Notes under the pieces: generated by a model
Told to the model about the DNA's origin: nothing
The model's input: the letters and a program-made list of their open reading frames with translations, nothing else
The model's database searches: none
Position numbers and translations under genes: made by a program
Assembly (NCBI GenBank): GCA_905250885.1
Contig: CAJNOQ010000181.1
Coordinates: 1-64,000 of the forward strand
Reading direction: 5' to 3'
Length of the DNA stretch: 64,000 nucleotides
Origin: Didymodactylos carnosus
Lineage: Eukaryota > Rotifera > Eurotatoria > Philodinida > Philodinidae
Shown here: positions 48,430 to 60,005 of the stretch, one piece after another
Layout of the letters: every line of letters starts with the position of its first letter
How positions within the stretch are numbered: the stretch's first letter is position 1

Positions 48430-49889
48430 CACATTCGCTGATTAACTGGCTAAATGGCATTGTTATTCTTTGAAACTAAACTTTATATCGTCTAATTCTC
48501 TAGTAGAAGCTGGACTTCCTTTTCAGTTTTCTTCGACCTATTGAACAGTTTTTGTGCTTCGTTTCCTCTAGCATGTTTTCTGTTGAATGTAGCTCTTTTT
48601 TACTTAATATCTGTACGAAGAAATTATTTTATCAACAATACTCAACAATTTATTCATACTAAAGGACTGGGTCAATAAGAACCTACAATAAACCTAAACT
48701 CAGACAAAAAATTTAGAAATTTAGAAGTTTAGGTTCGGACTCAAAAAGTAAAATCTTTCCGGATCTAGATCACTCGACGAGAACAGGATTAATTTCGACC
48801 TTCTGACGCTTTGTTCCATTTTCGAGTGTTATTTTTAAAAAAAGCTTCGTTTCTGGGTTTGAGGTGGCTAGGGTATCGATGCAGATGTTAAAAAGAACTG
48901 AATTCATAAATTTTTATTGAAAACAATTATGAGAACACAGCAATCAGATAAGATGCTTAGTTGATTATGATATCACCCTGGAAGCGCTTGATCTGAACAA
49001 CTGATATTTAAATATCAAAATGTAAGAAATTGAAAGCATACCGCCGGTTTTTAAAATATGATTTAATTTATACGATAATACTAGATAATTATAGAGTTTT
49101 AGAAAAATCGCTTTTAGGGGCATCCAAGCCAAAAATTCATCGAAAACGTTTTTTTCTTAAAAACATTTGAGTGACACATGATTCGATCTAGTTTTGTGTT
49201 TTGATTTCAAGTATGCCTTCTTTTCGCATTGAAGATGTATAGGAAGTGGGAAAAATACAAAATAAGCGTACTGCCTCTGTGCTGAAAACCCACTTTTTTT
49301 TCACGTTGAACTGAGATTTCCATCAAAAAATGAAAATCAACGAAACATTTTTAACTATTTATCATTCGACTTGAGTTTTGACGCTAATTCCGAATATGAT
49401 ATTTTCATTGCGTAAAAGTTGAGTTCTGATGAAGAAAATTGGCAATTAGAGGCAGAACTCTGATTTTTCCCAGTAAAGTCGACTTGGAACAAAATTTTAC
49501 AAAATATACATACTTTTGTTAACTGTCAATAGACGAGTCAAATGATGGATGAATATTGCGGAAAACTTTTAAACAAAATTTACATTACTAAATACATAGG
49601 TATGCGCGAAGAAGATGTCATTCTGCCCCTAGTCGGACCTAGTCGAGCTTGCCGAGGAAGCGGACAGTGATTAAATACACTCAAATTTACAAATTTTTAC
49701 TCAGTTTTTGATCATGAATCCAAATAAAATGGATTCAGAAAAGTAGAATTAGTATAAAGTGTCAAAAACTTGAATTTTCTCAAAATAGGTCAAATTTTTG
49801 TTTTCTGAAGGATAACTTGCTTTTGAAGATTTCTCACTCAAAACTTTGTTAAAAAATTATAAAAAGGACATATTCGGAACCGTCTCTTC

Positions 49890-50262
49890 GAGCTCTTCCC
49901 TGATGCTAATCCAGCAGATTTGACGTTGAGTTCATCACAGGAAGTGTCAAAAACCCATTTTTCTAATTCATTCCGACGCACTGTGACACTCTGTCAATGG
50001 CTTCAGTTGAATGATTATTAGTTCAAATAAATGTTTTTTAGCATGAATATATTGTTAATTATACGCTTATATTGATAAACAAATAATTACAGAAAAAAAC
50101 ATTTTTCATGTCACTCCTCCCGCATAGGTCAAAGATGACCTATGTTGTTCTGAAGGATACTACTCTCATATCTCTAATCAAGAAATTTTTAAACGCTTTC
50201 CTGCAAATAGATGAGGCCTATACCCGTATATATCAATCGCCCAAACACAAAAATAATCAATC
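49890..50262 (+). repeat. Dispersed repeat, second copy inverted at 60.4-62.2 kb
   Basis: The block GATGCTAATCCAGCAGATTT (about 49905) recurs inverted near 62175-62196. The following block from AGTGTCAAAAACC to TATATATCAATC (about 49941-50242) recurs inverted at about 60410-60712 with high similarity, including a small hairpin AGGTCAAAGATGACCT. In the other copy the two blocks are about 1.4 kb apart, so one copy has an insertion or the other a deletion. Confidence 0.75.
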
Positions 50263-50939
50263 TGTGAAAGTGAAAAAAATTAAAAAAAAGAAATCAAGAT
50301 TTTTTCACTTTTTTTGAAAATTCACCGTTTTCAGACTCAAATATCTTAGCCAAGAAGTGGTGAAAAAAAAATTAATTTTTTATGAATCTATGCTCATTGA
50401 ATTCTCTACACAATATTCAATGAGCTTCTTGGTCCGATGTTTTGTTACTTCATTACATCGTTTCTACGAATAGATCGAAAATGACCCAAACGGAGTTAAA
50501 AAGTTAAGGATGTTTTTCTTCAAGTACGCTCTGGCGGCAAGCATTGTTAATGAATCTAAAACATTTTTACTTATCATGATGTTTTTGAAAAATCATAAAA
50601 AATTATCTATCTTTTGACTATTTGTTTTACTCTCCTTTGTTCCATATATTAATGATGATAGATACAGATGCACAATAATTTGCATATCTGATGACAAAAA
50701 TCATATTTTGAAATAGTGGAAGGTTATTGAAAAAATATCTTTTTATTGTACAGGTATCGCATAGGTAAGTTACCTATCGATCAAATCATTTAGTTTTCTC
50801 AGCAACCATAGAAATCGAGGCATCAAAAATATATAGAAATGTGCGCCTTCTAAAATTTAATAATTATCTATTATTATCATGTTAATTAAGTCATATTTTA
50901 AAAGTCGGCGGTATCCTTTAAAATTTTCTTAGTTTCAAC

Positions 50940-51225
50940 TAGACATACACTAGTTCCAAACAAACACTTATAAAGATTTATCACTATTTTTTTGCTATTA
51001 AGAGCCTCAATTCCAACTAAGTTTTACTACAAGAAAAATTCAGTTTTATCTCCTCTCCTATTTTAACTAATTCTACCGGATTTGTCGACTAATTTAACAG
51101 TTTCAATTCTAACAGATTGAGAGGAACTAAAACTGGATTTTTCTTGTAGCAAAACTTGATTGGAATCGAGGCTCTTAATAGGGAAAAATAGGGATAAGTG
51201 TTTGTTTGAAACTAGTGCATGTCTA
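50940..51225. mobile_element. Small foldback MITE, about 286 bp
   Basis: Left arm from TAGACATACACTAGTTCC and right arm ending AACTAGTGCATGTCTA are inverted copies of about 120 bp, sharing CAAACAAACACTTAT, TATTAAGAGCCTC and CTACAAGAAAAAT. The centre near 51060-51110 is a short unique loop. No coding capacity and no clear duplication at the ends. Confidence 0.8.
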
Positions 51226-52019
51226 ACTTCAATACATAGAAGAGCGATTTGAACGGTACCGTTAGACCGAGTAAAATTTCTGATCACCGCTAAACAATGT
51301 GCCTATAAATTTAGTCAACACCTTATTTTGAATGCAAACTAGACGAGAGCGTATAAAGTTAAGTTTAAATGTTGTTCGACACCGCAAATTGGAAAACTCT
51401 TGTTTTACATCACATTTTTTATCTAAGTTTGAATATTTACTTCGAAATGTTCGTTTCTTTGTCTCATTGTAATATTTTACTTATCTTAGAATACTATTAA
51501 AGTAGTGAATATACAAACATATTCAAAGTATTCTTTTAAAATTCCATATTATATATATTCATATTATATTTTCTAGTGCTGTATTTGAAGTTAAAATAAA
51601 CAAAAAACGAACAAGTTGTTATACATTTGGCTAGAAAAAAACTAAAATTAGAAGAACATGTTTGATACTACGGTACTACTGTATAAGTAATGCATAAGTA
51701 TGTGTAATAACAACAAAACTTAAAATTGATAAGAAAAACAAAACAAAAAAATTGTCCCATCACCAAAATAAATTTAGCCTCATCGATTGTTCGGAAGCTA
51801 GAAATTATCAAAAGGAAAATGAGACAGGATGAGTATACGCAAGATCACATGAGATGAACAAAAGCCTAATGAGAAACATAACATATTATAGAGGATATTA
51901 AAGCATATCAGTGGACTTAGTATAAAGTTTTAATTGAGCTAGTCTCGCTTGTTTTTAGTTAAGTCTGTTTGTATACACCGGTTTTCATTTTGCTAGAAGT
52001 TTTTAACTATTACGACTTT

Positions 52020-54760
52020 CTAATGATGTTTTCTGGATTTAGATGATTTTTTTCCATGTTTTTTATGATGTCCATGATGATGTTTTGCTTTCTTTTTTAA
52101 TTTGTCTGCTTCTTCTTCTTCTTCATCTTCTTCTTCTTCTTCATCTTCTGTATCAGTTTCAGTATCAGTATCTGTTTCTGAATCATCTGTATCAGTGTCC
52201 GTATCAGTGTCTGTATCAGTATCTGTGTCTGTGTCTGTGTCATCTGTATCAGTATCCGTATCCGTATCCGTATCCGTATCCGTATCAGTGTCTGTATCAG
52301 TATCTGTATCAGTATCTGTATCAGTATCTGTATCGGTGTCGGTATCTTTGCCATGTCTTCCAGATTTCTTTGAATGTTTGTGTACATGTCCTCTGACTTC
52401 TATATACTCTTCTAGCTCTTCTTCGGTATTACCTAGAACAATAAATTTTATATTTCGTTTTCATCAATTTCTCATTTTTTATTTTCTCTGAGCTACTTAC
52501 CATCAGCACATTCTTCTGAACATTCTTCACGATTTGATGAACTACATTTCGCTCTCCTCATGCATTCATTGTACGACAAAAAGATTGAGGCTCGGTCACG
52601 TGCAATAAATACGGCTAAAAAGTATGATAGACGATTATATAATTGAATATTAATCGATCTACTCATATAGCAGTTGTGTTAATCATCTTTTTTATGCCTG
52701 TTAATAATAGCGTTTATTAAAGAGAAAGGTTAGTCGTGCACGGAAATCAAACATAAATTGAGATCGTTTAAAGCAAAAGGAGATTAACAAAAGTTAGTAA
52801 AGAAAGATAAAAAGGTTTCGAAAGACAAAGGATCGAATACAAACAAAAATTTAGCACATTTGTTACATAAAAATAAAAATAAAAATTAGAAAAAAGATTC
52901 TTATTTACCTAGTTTTAGAAAGAGTTTAACTACAGATAAAACGATTATTTATTTTTCATCATATGATGCCGAATAAAGAAACAAAAGTCTTAACTTAGTT
53001 TAGTCAGATTTCTAAAGAATAGTGAACTGTAACTCGAAGAAAATAGAAAAACTGCAAAAAGTTTACTATCTAACTAAACACAATGTATGAAAAAACTATT
53101 CTAAATAAACTATACAAAGTGATTATGGCACATAAAAGTTTTTAGTGTGAAGGAAGGGTCTATATTGTAGTTTATCGTATAGAAGATGGTTGGATTAAAT
53201 ATCACTACTCTGATGTAAAAGAGAGAGTGAGCTTTTCAAACAACAAAAAGTTAGTTGTCTTGTGATGTTGAAAAATTGTTACTTAAGAAGTATGGTAGCA
53301 TAGACAATTGCTTAAACTAGCAACTCTATTAGAAAATTTAAAATTTAAAAATAGAAAAGAAACCAAAACTGACTAGGTTTGAATGACTTATTACTCCTTG
53401 ACTGAACATGCCAACAAAAAAGGGTTGTGTTCATTTTTCCATTCTCGTTGTGATAAAATTTGGTTAAGTTTTCTTTGTTGATGGTAGTTTTGTTTTTGTG
53501 GTTTTTGAAGATTTTGACTGTTGTGCAGTTTTCGATTTTTTTGTTTTTTCATCATCTTCTTCACTTTCAGAATCATCATCAGATGCGTCACTTTCATCAC
53601 TTGTCTCATCGTCACTGTCACTTGTCTCATCATCAGTATCACTTGTTTTCGAATTTGAGGTATCTTTTTTATTTTTTACTACTTTTTTGCCCTTTGATTT
53701 TACATCTGATCGATATTCTTCAATGTGTTCAAATATTTCGGTATATTCTTCCAATTCTTCTTCAGTGTTACCTAAAAAGGAACAATGCATATTATTTCAT
53801 TTTAGTTATGTTGCCTGTACGCTAGGAAGAGTTGCATATACAGTTATAATCTAGCCAGTCCGCTTAGAATTCAAGATAAATCCAGTTTTGATATATAAAA
53901 GTCTTTTATCTTTAAATTGCTGTTTTTTTTTGAGAAACATTTCTGCTCATTTGTTCTCGTATTAGGCTATACCACAGGGGAGAAATAACAGAAAGCTTTC
54001 TATTTGTACATATGAATATATCACTGACCTGCTGAGCATTCTTCACTACATTCTTCTTTTCTTGTTGAGCCACAATTCATTCGTCGCATACATTCGTTGT
54101 ATGAAAGAAAAATGGAAGCCTTGTCTCTTGAAATGAATACTACTGAAAAAGAAGAGGATAGAAACTGTACGGCCGTAAAAATAGTGATGGCCACATACAT
54201 GTAATAGAATAAAACTTAGAAATATGATCTTTTCGAAAATGAAAATTATTATTGAAACACTGCACCGTTGAATACTCATGCAAATACTGAAAGCTTGGTT
54301 ATTCGTTTCTTAAGAGCGCAAATGTGTTATAGCGTTGAGATTAAATATTTCGTTTACAGTTACAAAAATATTATTCGAAATATATGTAAACAAAGTTTAC
54401 TATATTATATTCGATCCCACACGTATAAATGATTAGAAAGTCCAGATAAATCTCTGGCGAAAAGCAATTTTAAGCGGCAACTTACCTTTTTTATCATCAT
54501 CATCATCGGTATCGTCATCGGTGTCTGTTTCAGTATCTGTGTCTGAAGTATACAAACAATAGTATAAATTTATAAGTTGATCTGATGTTAGACGAATTAG
54601 AATAAAAAAAAGCACTATTTAAAAGCATAAACTATTTACCAGTGTCAGTATCAGTTTCTTCTTCTTCTTCGTTTTCCTCTCTAGATTTCTTTTTAGCGTC
54701 GGTTAATAAACCGAGAGAGAGAAGTAAAGCACAAGTAACTATAACCCACTTGACTTGCAT
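52020..54760 (-). CDS. Secreted acidic Asp-Thr repeat protein, two alternative exon sets
   Basis: Shared 5' exons are 54640-54760 and 54486-54542. The first encodes a signal peptide (MQVKWVIVTCALLLSLGLLTDA) and an acidic start; the second encodes DTDTETDTDDDTDDDDD. Downstream are two tandem exon pairs in the same phase. Pair A: 54029-54142 and 53464-53771, giving 199 aa. Pair B: 52501-52614 and 52020-52432, giving 234 aa. The first exon of each pair is exactly 114 nt and encodes a four-Cys module (ASIFLSYNECMRR, then EECSEEC), 27 of 38 residues identical. Last exon A ends in a Ser/Asp/Lys-rich tail. Last exon B carries about 26 Asp-Thr dipeptides, a Glu run, and a His/Lys-rich end (KHHHGHHKKHGKK). 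Both splice in frame. The Asp-rich secreted protein would be expected to bind calcium or other cations; no family is recognised. A separate gene for pair B is possible, but no own signal-peptide exon is seen. Confidence 0.8.
52185..52350 (-). repeat. Asp-Thr coding microsatellite (6-bp unit)
   Basis: A hexanucleotide array (GAY ACN) inside last exon B of the acidic gene encodes about 17 consecutive Asp-Thr pairs, one extra Asp, then about nine more pairs. Third positions vary (ACA, ACT, ACG, ACC; GAT, GAC). This shows that the dipeptide and not just the DNA repeat has been kept. Confidence 0.85.
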
Positions 54761-57700
54761 TTTGCTAAAATCAGAAGAATACAAATTAACTTAAATTAAC
54801 TGAAAAATAATTGAAAACAATAATTTTTCTAATACAGCTTTCTAGAATCAAGACCTAGACTGCAGAAATGTTTCTTCGCTTTTCCTCATTCTTGAGTCAA
54901 GAAGTAATACTGATTTTGCGGAAAAAAAAGTATTAATTTATCGAGAAAAGAAGCTCGAAATCTTGAGATATTTCTTTCTTAAAATCTTGACAAGTAATGC
55001 AAAGAACTATTACAGTACATATTACAGAAAGAGCTATAGATAGAACAGTCATGTCAGCAAAGCTACTAGGTTCTTTTAAACACTTTTCTTGTAAATTACA
55101 AACCTACTACGTCTACAATGACTTTGATGGGCTGAAACGAACACACAAAAAACGATTTGTGAAAAGAACTTTTTAACTAAAGCAAAACAGGTATACAGGA
55201 TACAAAATTAGTATTATAATTATTACACGCTTGAATACTCTTTTTTCACTATCAAAGTATTTTCTTCTGGTGAGCGAAGGTTTTTAGTTGTAATAAGTAT
55301 GCTCTTTCTCTCGCCCTTTCTCTGTGTCTGCGGTTAACCAAGTGTATCATCACTTCTAACGAGAAGAGTCATCGTTGACATAATCATTTATTGCTGGTTT
55401 TTATTCGCTTCGATGCTTTTACGGGCGAATATGCCTGTTTTTCCGTACTTTTTCCTGAACATCATACGTCAGGACCTTATGCTAAACGATTATCATATTC
55501 AATTCTCTCAATAAATTCAAAGTTATCGTAATAGCCTTCTATTAGTATAATAGAAAAATCTGTATGGGAAAAAACTGTATCTTAGGAAAATTTCCAACAG
55601 GTCACGCTTTACGGTTTCTCATAATACCTTAAAAAATTATTCTATAGTCTTGCAACATTAGTAAATATCTATTGTTCTCAAGTTTTCTGCGCATCGCCGG
55701 TCAAATGGTTTTACACAACTTTTAAACAGATCGTATGGCACAGGACGATCATAAGCAAGTTTCAAACACCTTAAAACTCCACCTGTCTCGATCTTCGGAA
55801 AGAATATATTTTAGCTTTCTGATAAATCTTTTTTCAATTTTTTCAAATGACATACAAACTCAAGAAGAGGATAAAGTACTGGACACAACGAGATTTTTCG
55901 CTGTACTTTATAGTGTATATAGTCCTAAAAAGCTGTTAGATTCTGTGAAGTAACTTGCAGATTCTCATTGTATACCGTACGGTTGAACAAAAACCAGACT
56001 ACCGTCTAAATCGAGATCTTCGCTTGTTTTTCAGTTACTGCTACTGTCATCTATTGTTTAAATGCAGATAAAACTGCATAATAGTGACATTGGTGAAGGT
56101 ATATATGTCAAGATACAATATGCACAGAACTAGTTTTTTTAACCAGAAGAAAATCGATACCCGTACCGTACAGCGTACAATATATTCTATCCATCTGTTA
56201 AGAATACTTTACCTTCCCTGACTGTAAAGTCAAAAGTTTGAATTAAGAACAAGATTCCTGAAGAATAAAATCACACAAGCTTAGCAATACATTGCAAAAA
56301 GAACATGGCTATATTACTAATATACACTTCGACTTTTCAAGTACACTTAGCTCCTTTGTAGCATACTCTTCTGTATGATATTTGCTTCAAAGGACAGAAT
56401 TTTATTTATTTGAAAAGACTTGAAAATACTTCACATTCACATAAGTTCAAAGTTCGACAAAAAAAGTCGACCCGTTTTAACTTTGGAACGTATAATTTTT
56501 CATTCTTAATGAAATAGACCGAATCTAATAGATGCACGAATTTTAGACTATTTATTCCGCTTGGTGTTTGTATCTGCTCTAGCTCTTATCACCACCATCA
56601 CCAAAAAAATACAAAAGCAAGATGTAACAAACTAAATGATAACAAACCTGAATATAATAAGTTCCTGATAATTGTATGACACAACGATGATGGAATGCAA
56701 ATTTGGAGGATGATCTCCAAAATAGAAAAGGAAAGAACAATAGTTTTATAGTATATAGAGTATAAATAATAATAATAAAATAATGTATGAAAGAGAAGAA
56801 ATGAAAGGCTAATCCATAAACTAGAAGAAGAGGAATAAAACGAAATGCACCGTTGGAGACTATTGTAGTTGCTACTAGAGTCGTACAACTAGCAGCTGCT
56901 ATCAAACTTCTATTTGATTTCTTATTTTCCCTCATCCTGCTACTAAAACGATAAATATGTCTACTGTCTACTTATACAGTACATAAAAAAACCACAAACG
57001 TTAACAACTCAAACTCAATTATGATGGTAATAATGCTCTGTTTTTTTCAAATACTCATAAAATATGCGGTTTTTATGGTAGTCATGTTACAAACATTATT
57101 CCTTAGAGATAAAACCACCTTATAATCAAGGAAAAACAAACGTGTGCAGTAGTAGTTCGAAAGTTAGAGGATTTGTCTAAGGTAACATTTGTGGTAAAAA
57201 ATATATAGCTGTATTAATACATATATGTACTGATAATCTTTTCTGTCCTCTTTATAACGAGAAACAAAGAAAAAGAATGGATTAGAAAAACCCCTTTTTC
57301 TACGTAATGTTTATATATTATTTTTTGTCCATATTGCTATATACATGAATGATACAAAAGGAATTCTTTTTTTTTTGAGTGTCTTTATAAGATGATTTCC
57401 CTTTTGTTTGTCTCCTAAAACACGTCTTTTTTCTTTCTCTTTTTTTTTGTCATTTACAGGAGAGTCGGTGATCCTAATAGATGGTGATCAATGAGTATTT
57501 CACCTTGAAAACAAGATCAATGAGGTGTGAATAGATTGATGTCGCTTTCGCTTGTTATTTTGTAGCATAAAAAAACGAAATCAATTTTAAATGACTTTTT
57601 GACTATCCATTGACCAGCTTTTTTGTATACTCATCTGTACAATATACACATATTTTCTACTGTAAAACCAAGGTTATTATTTAAAAAAATAGAGATACTC

Positions 57701-59999
57701 TAGTTATCTTCTTCTATATGCATACGTTACAAAGAAGAACATAAAAAGAAACGACCATTTTTTCTTATTTACGCGTTGTACATAGAAAGAGAGAAAGAGA
57801 GAAAAAAACGAGTTACCTCTTCGTAGTTACGCGTGTATATTATCACTTTTATTTATGAGATTTTTTGGAGTGAGAAACTCTGGTTATAAGCAAATGGATT
57901 GATTTGGATGCCATAAAAAAAATATTTTTTGTCTTAAGTCATACATGTGTTATTTAGATATATCGAGAGAAGAAAACAAAATAATAACACCGATTTTCTC
58001 CTCTATTTCCTATTTTTAGAGTCTAAATGACATGGTAAAACCACAAATCAATGACATCGTTAAACGCTAAGATAATATAAAAGTTGATGTTTTTTTCTTA
58101 TTCTAACAGAGAATTTATTGCACTGTACATTTTGAAGAATATAATTTATAAATAAAATATAGATACTTACCGTCATGTCTATCATTTATTCTTGTATATG
58201 AGCAGAAAACATGACGCGCGTAGATCAACATACGTCAACACGAACAAGAGATTTGATATCAAAATAAAAAACATAGTAATGCCAATTATATGGCGAGAAA
58301 CATTTGTTTCTCGGAAATTTATTAGCTTGCATTTAGCGCAACCTATAAGCAAACCACTATCAGCTGCAGGTCTTGTCTACTTTAAGCAGAAAAAAAAGAG
58401 TATGAATATGGACTATATACGTGTATGTAAGTCTTAAAACTATTTGACAACCTTTATTTTTTATAATTTTTTCCTTGACAGCGTCGGCTAAAAGACGTCT
58501 GATTCGAGTAGCTAAAAGAATATTCAGTTCGGTGAACTGTGTTTGAAAATTTCATTAGGATTGCTAAAAACCAGGTCTTTAGAGCACCTTTAGAAACACA
58601 ACTTTCTTGGATTGGATTGGATTGATAACGTTTTGCAACAGCTTAGCCCAATAGAGAAAGCATTTCTGAACAGAACAAGACGGTTCCGTGCAAACTCTAT
58701 GACATTTTTTCATCAAATCACATTTAATTCTATGTTAAAACTAGCTATACCAACAGAAAAACAGTAAAAAATGCCTTTCGAGCTTTTTGTAAACTGAACG
58801 GAGTTTAATGAAGAAAAGTTTCAATCTGAACCAGAGATGGAACTTAGTTTTCTAGAGAGACCGGGTTTTCGGTAATTCTGCTGAAATTTTCCTGTGTACA
58901 ATCTTTTAGATGCTCAGTTCACTTTTTGGGGGAATTTTTTCAGCTATCACATCACAGTAGAAGAAAAAATCAAAGCTAAATATTATCAGATAGTTTTGGG
59001 ACTTCCATTGTAATGACCAAATGCTGTTACTGGTAGCGAAACTTGACATATGTTTGTAGAATAGAACTTTTTGATACCGCTTCTTATTATCCAATAATCT
59101 TAAAAAAATCCAATGAAATATTTTTTTACAGAGAATTAGTCTAATTTTCCTCTAACAGCAGTTTGTATAATAGGAAACACTACTCATGTTACTTGGTCGT
59201 TTTAAAAAAGTTAGCAAATAATTATTACTAAATAATCGGGTTTTATCCTTTTCTTGTTTTGCAATGATACTGCGAAAAACAAAAGTATGCTATTTTCTTA
59301 GACTATCTAAGATTGGATCGGATCGTTAATATGACACGTCCAATTTATGTATTTGCTTTGCGTTCTTTGTCATCAGATCGAGCAAAAATATTAATCACTG
59401 CCATCTATGACATAAAAAAATCGAAATAAAGCGCGTATTAATATTTTCGATAATTCTAAAATAACCCCAAGACCACAATTACGCGTCAAATATTAAAAAA
59501 GAGGTGTAAAATAGGATTTTTCTCTGAGCTATTGTGAAAACGGACAACAAGGCCTCTGAGGAACTTTTTCGATGATTCAATGGACACGCATCATTCTACT
59601 AAATAGATCTAAACTATTCTCGAGTGAAGGAATTAAAACGTTTATCTTTTCTCTCATACTGACTGTAGAAATTTAGTATATTAGTAAAAAGACGTTATAA
59701 AAATGATAGCCGATTTAAGAAGAATACTTTTAATGTACTCCTTTCTTTTGCGAGCCCACTTCACGAAAAAATGAGTCTTTCTCCGCATGTAGTCTGTGTG
59801 TTTTCTTTTTTCTACGTCAATTTTTTTGTCGCTTTTGTTGTAATAATAAAACGTAAGAACTGTCTGTTTTGGCAAGATGGAAGTTTATTGCCCAACTGTA
59901 ATGGTTATTGAGTGATAATGCTAAACTGATCTGAAGGATCCGGCAACAAAATTAATTTGTTCATTGTTGTGCTATAGGCCTCAAAATGGAACAAAATCG
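54761..59999. other. Gene-poor interval
   Basis: The start codon of the acidic gene follows a TTTTAG acceptor, so a 5' UTR exon probably lies shortly upstream, but I could not place it. Apart from a weak membrane-protein frame at 56579-56935, no coding region is supported. Long A/T tracts are common (for example 57365-57380). Confidence 0.45.
56579..56935 (-). CDS. Possible small membrane protein (weak)
   Basis: A 118-codon frame begins MRENKKSNRSLIAAASC after an acceptor-like CGTTTTAG and contains two hydrophobic stretches (residues about 30-50 and 50-75). A donor-like CAG/GTTTGT follows TYYIQ, so the real exon might end near 56650. No family is recognised. In sequence this AT-rich, hydrophobic frames arise easily by chance; treat as doubtful. 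Confidence 0.25.
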   Translation of the reverse strand: MRENKKSNRSLIAAASCTTLVATTIVSNGAFRFIPLLLVYGLAFHFFSFIHYFIIIIYTLYTIKLLFFPFLFWRSSSKFAFHHRCVIQLSGTYYIQVCYHLVCYILLLYFFGDGGDKS

Positions 60000-60005
60000 A
60001 GGAAA

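Larger units (their letters stand above)
48430..52019. other. Intergenic region between RSPH1 and the acidic repeat gene
   Basis: No gene supported. Contains a dispersed repeat (49890-50262) also found inverted at 60-62 kb, a small foldback (50940-51225), and a probable RSPH1 poly(A) signal AATAAA at 48687-48692. Confidence 0.5.

Noticed and set aside
52102-52491. Plus-strand poly-Ser/Val frame of 129 codons
   Set aside because: It is the antisense shadow of the Asp-Thr/Glu repeat exon of the minus-strand acidic gene.
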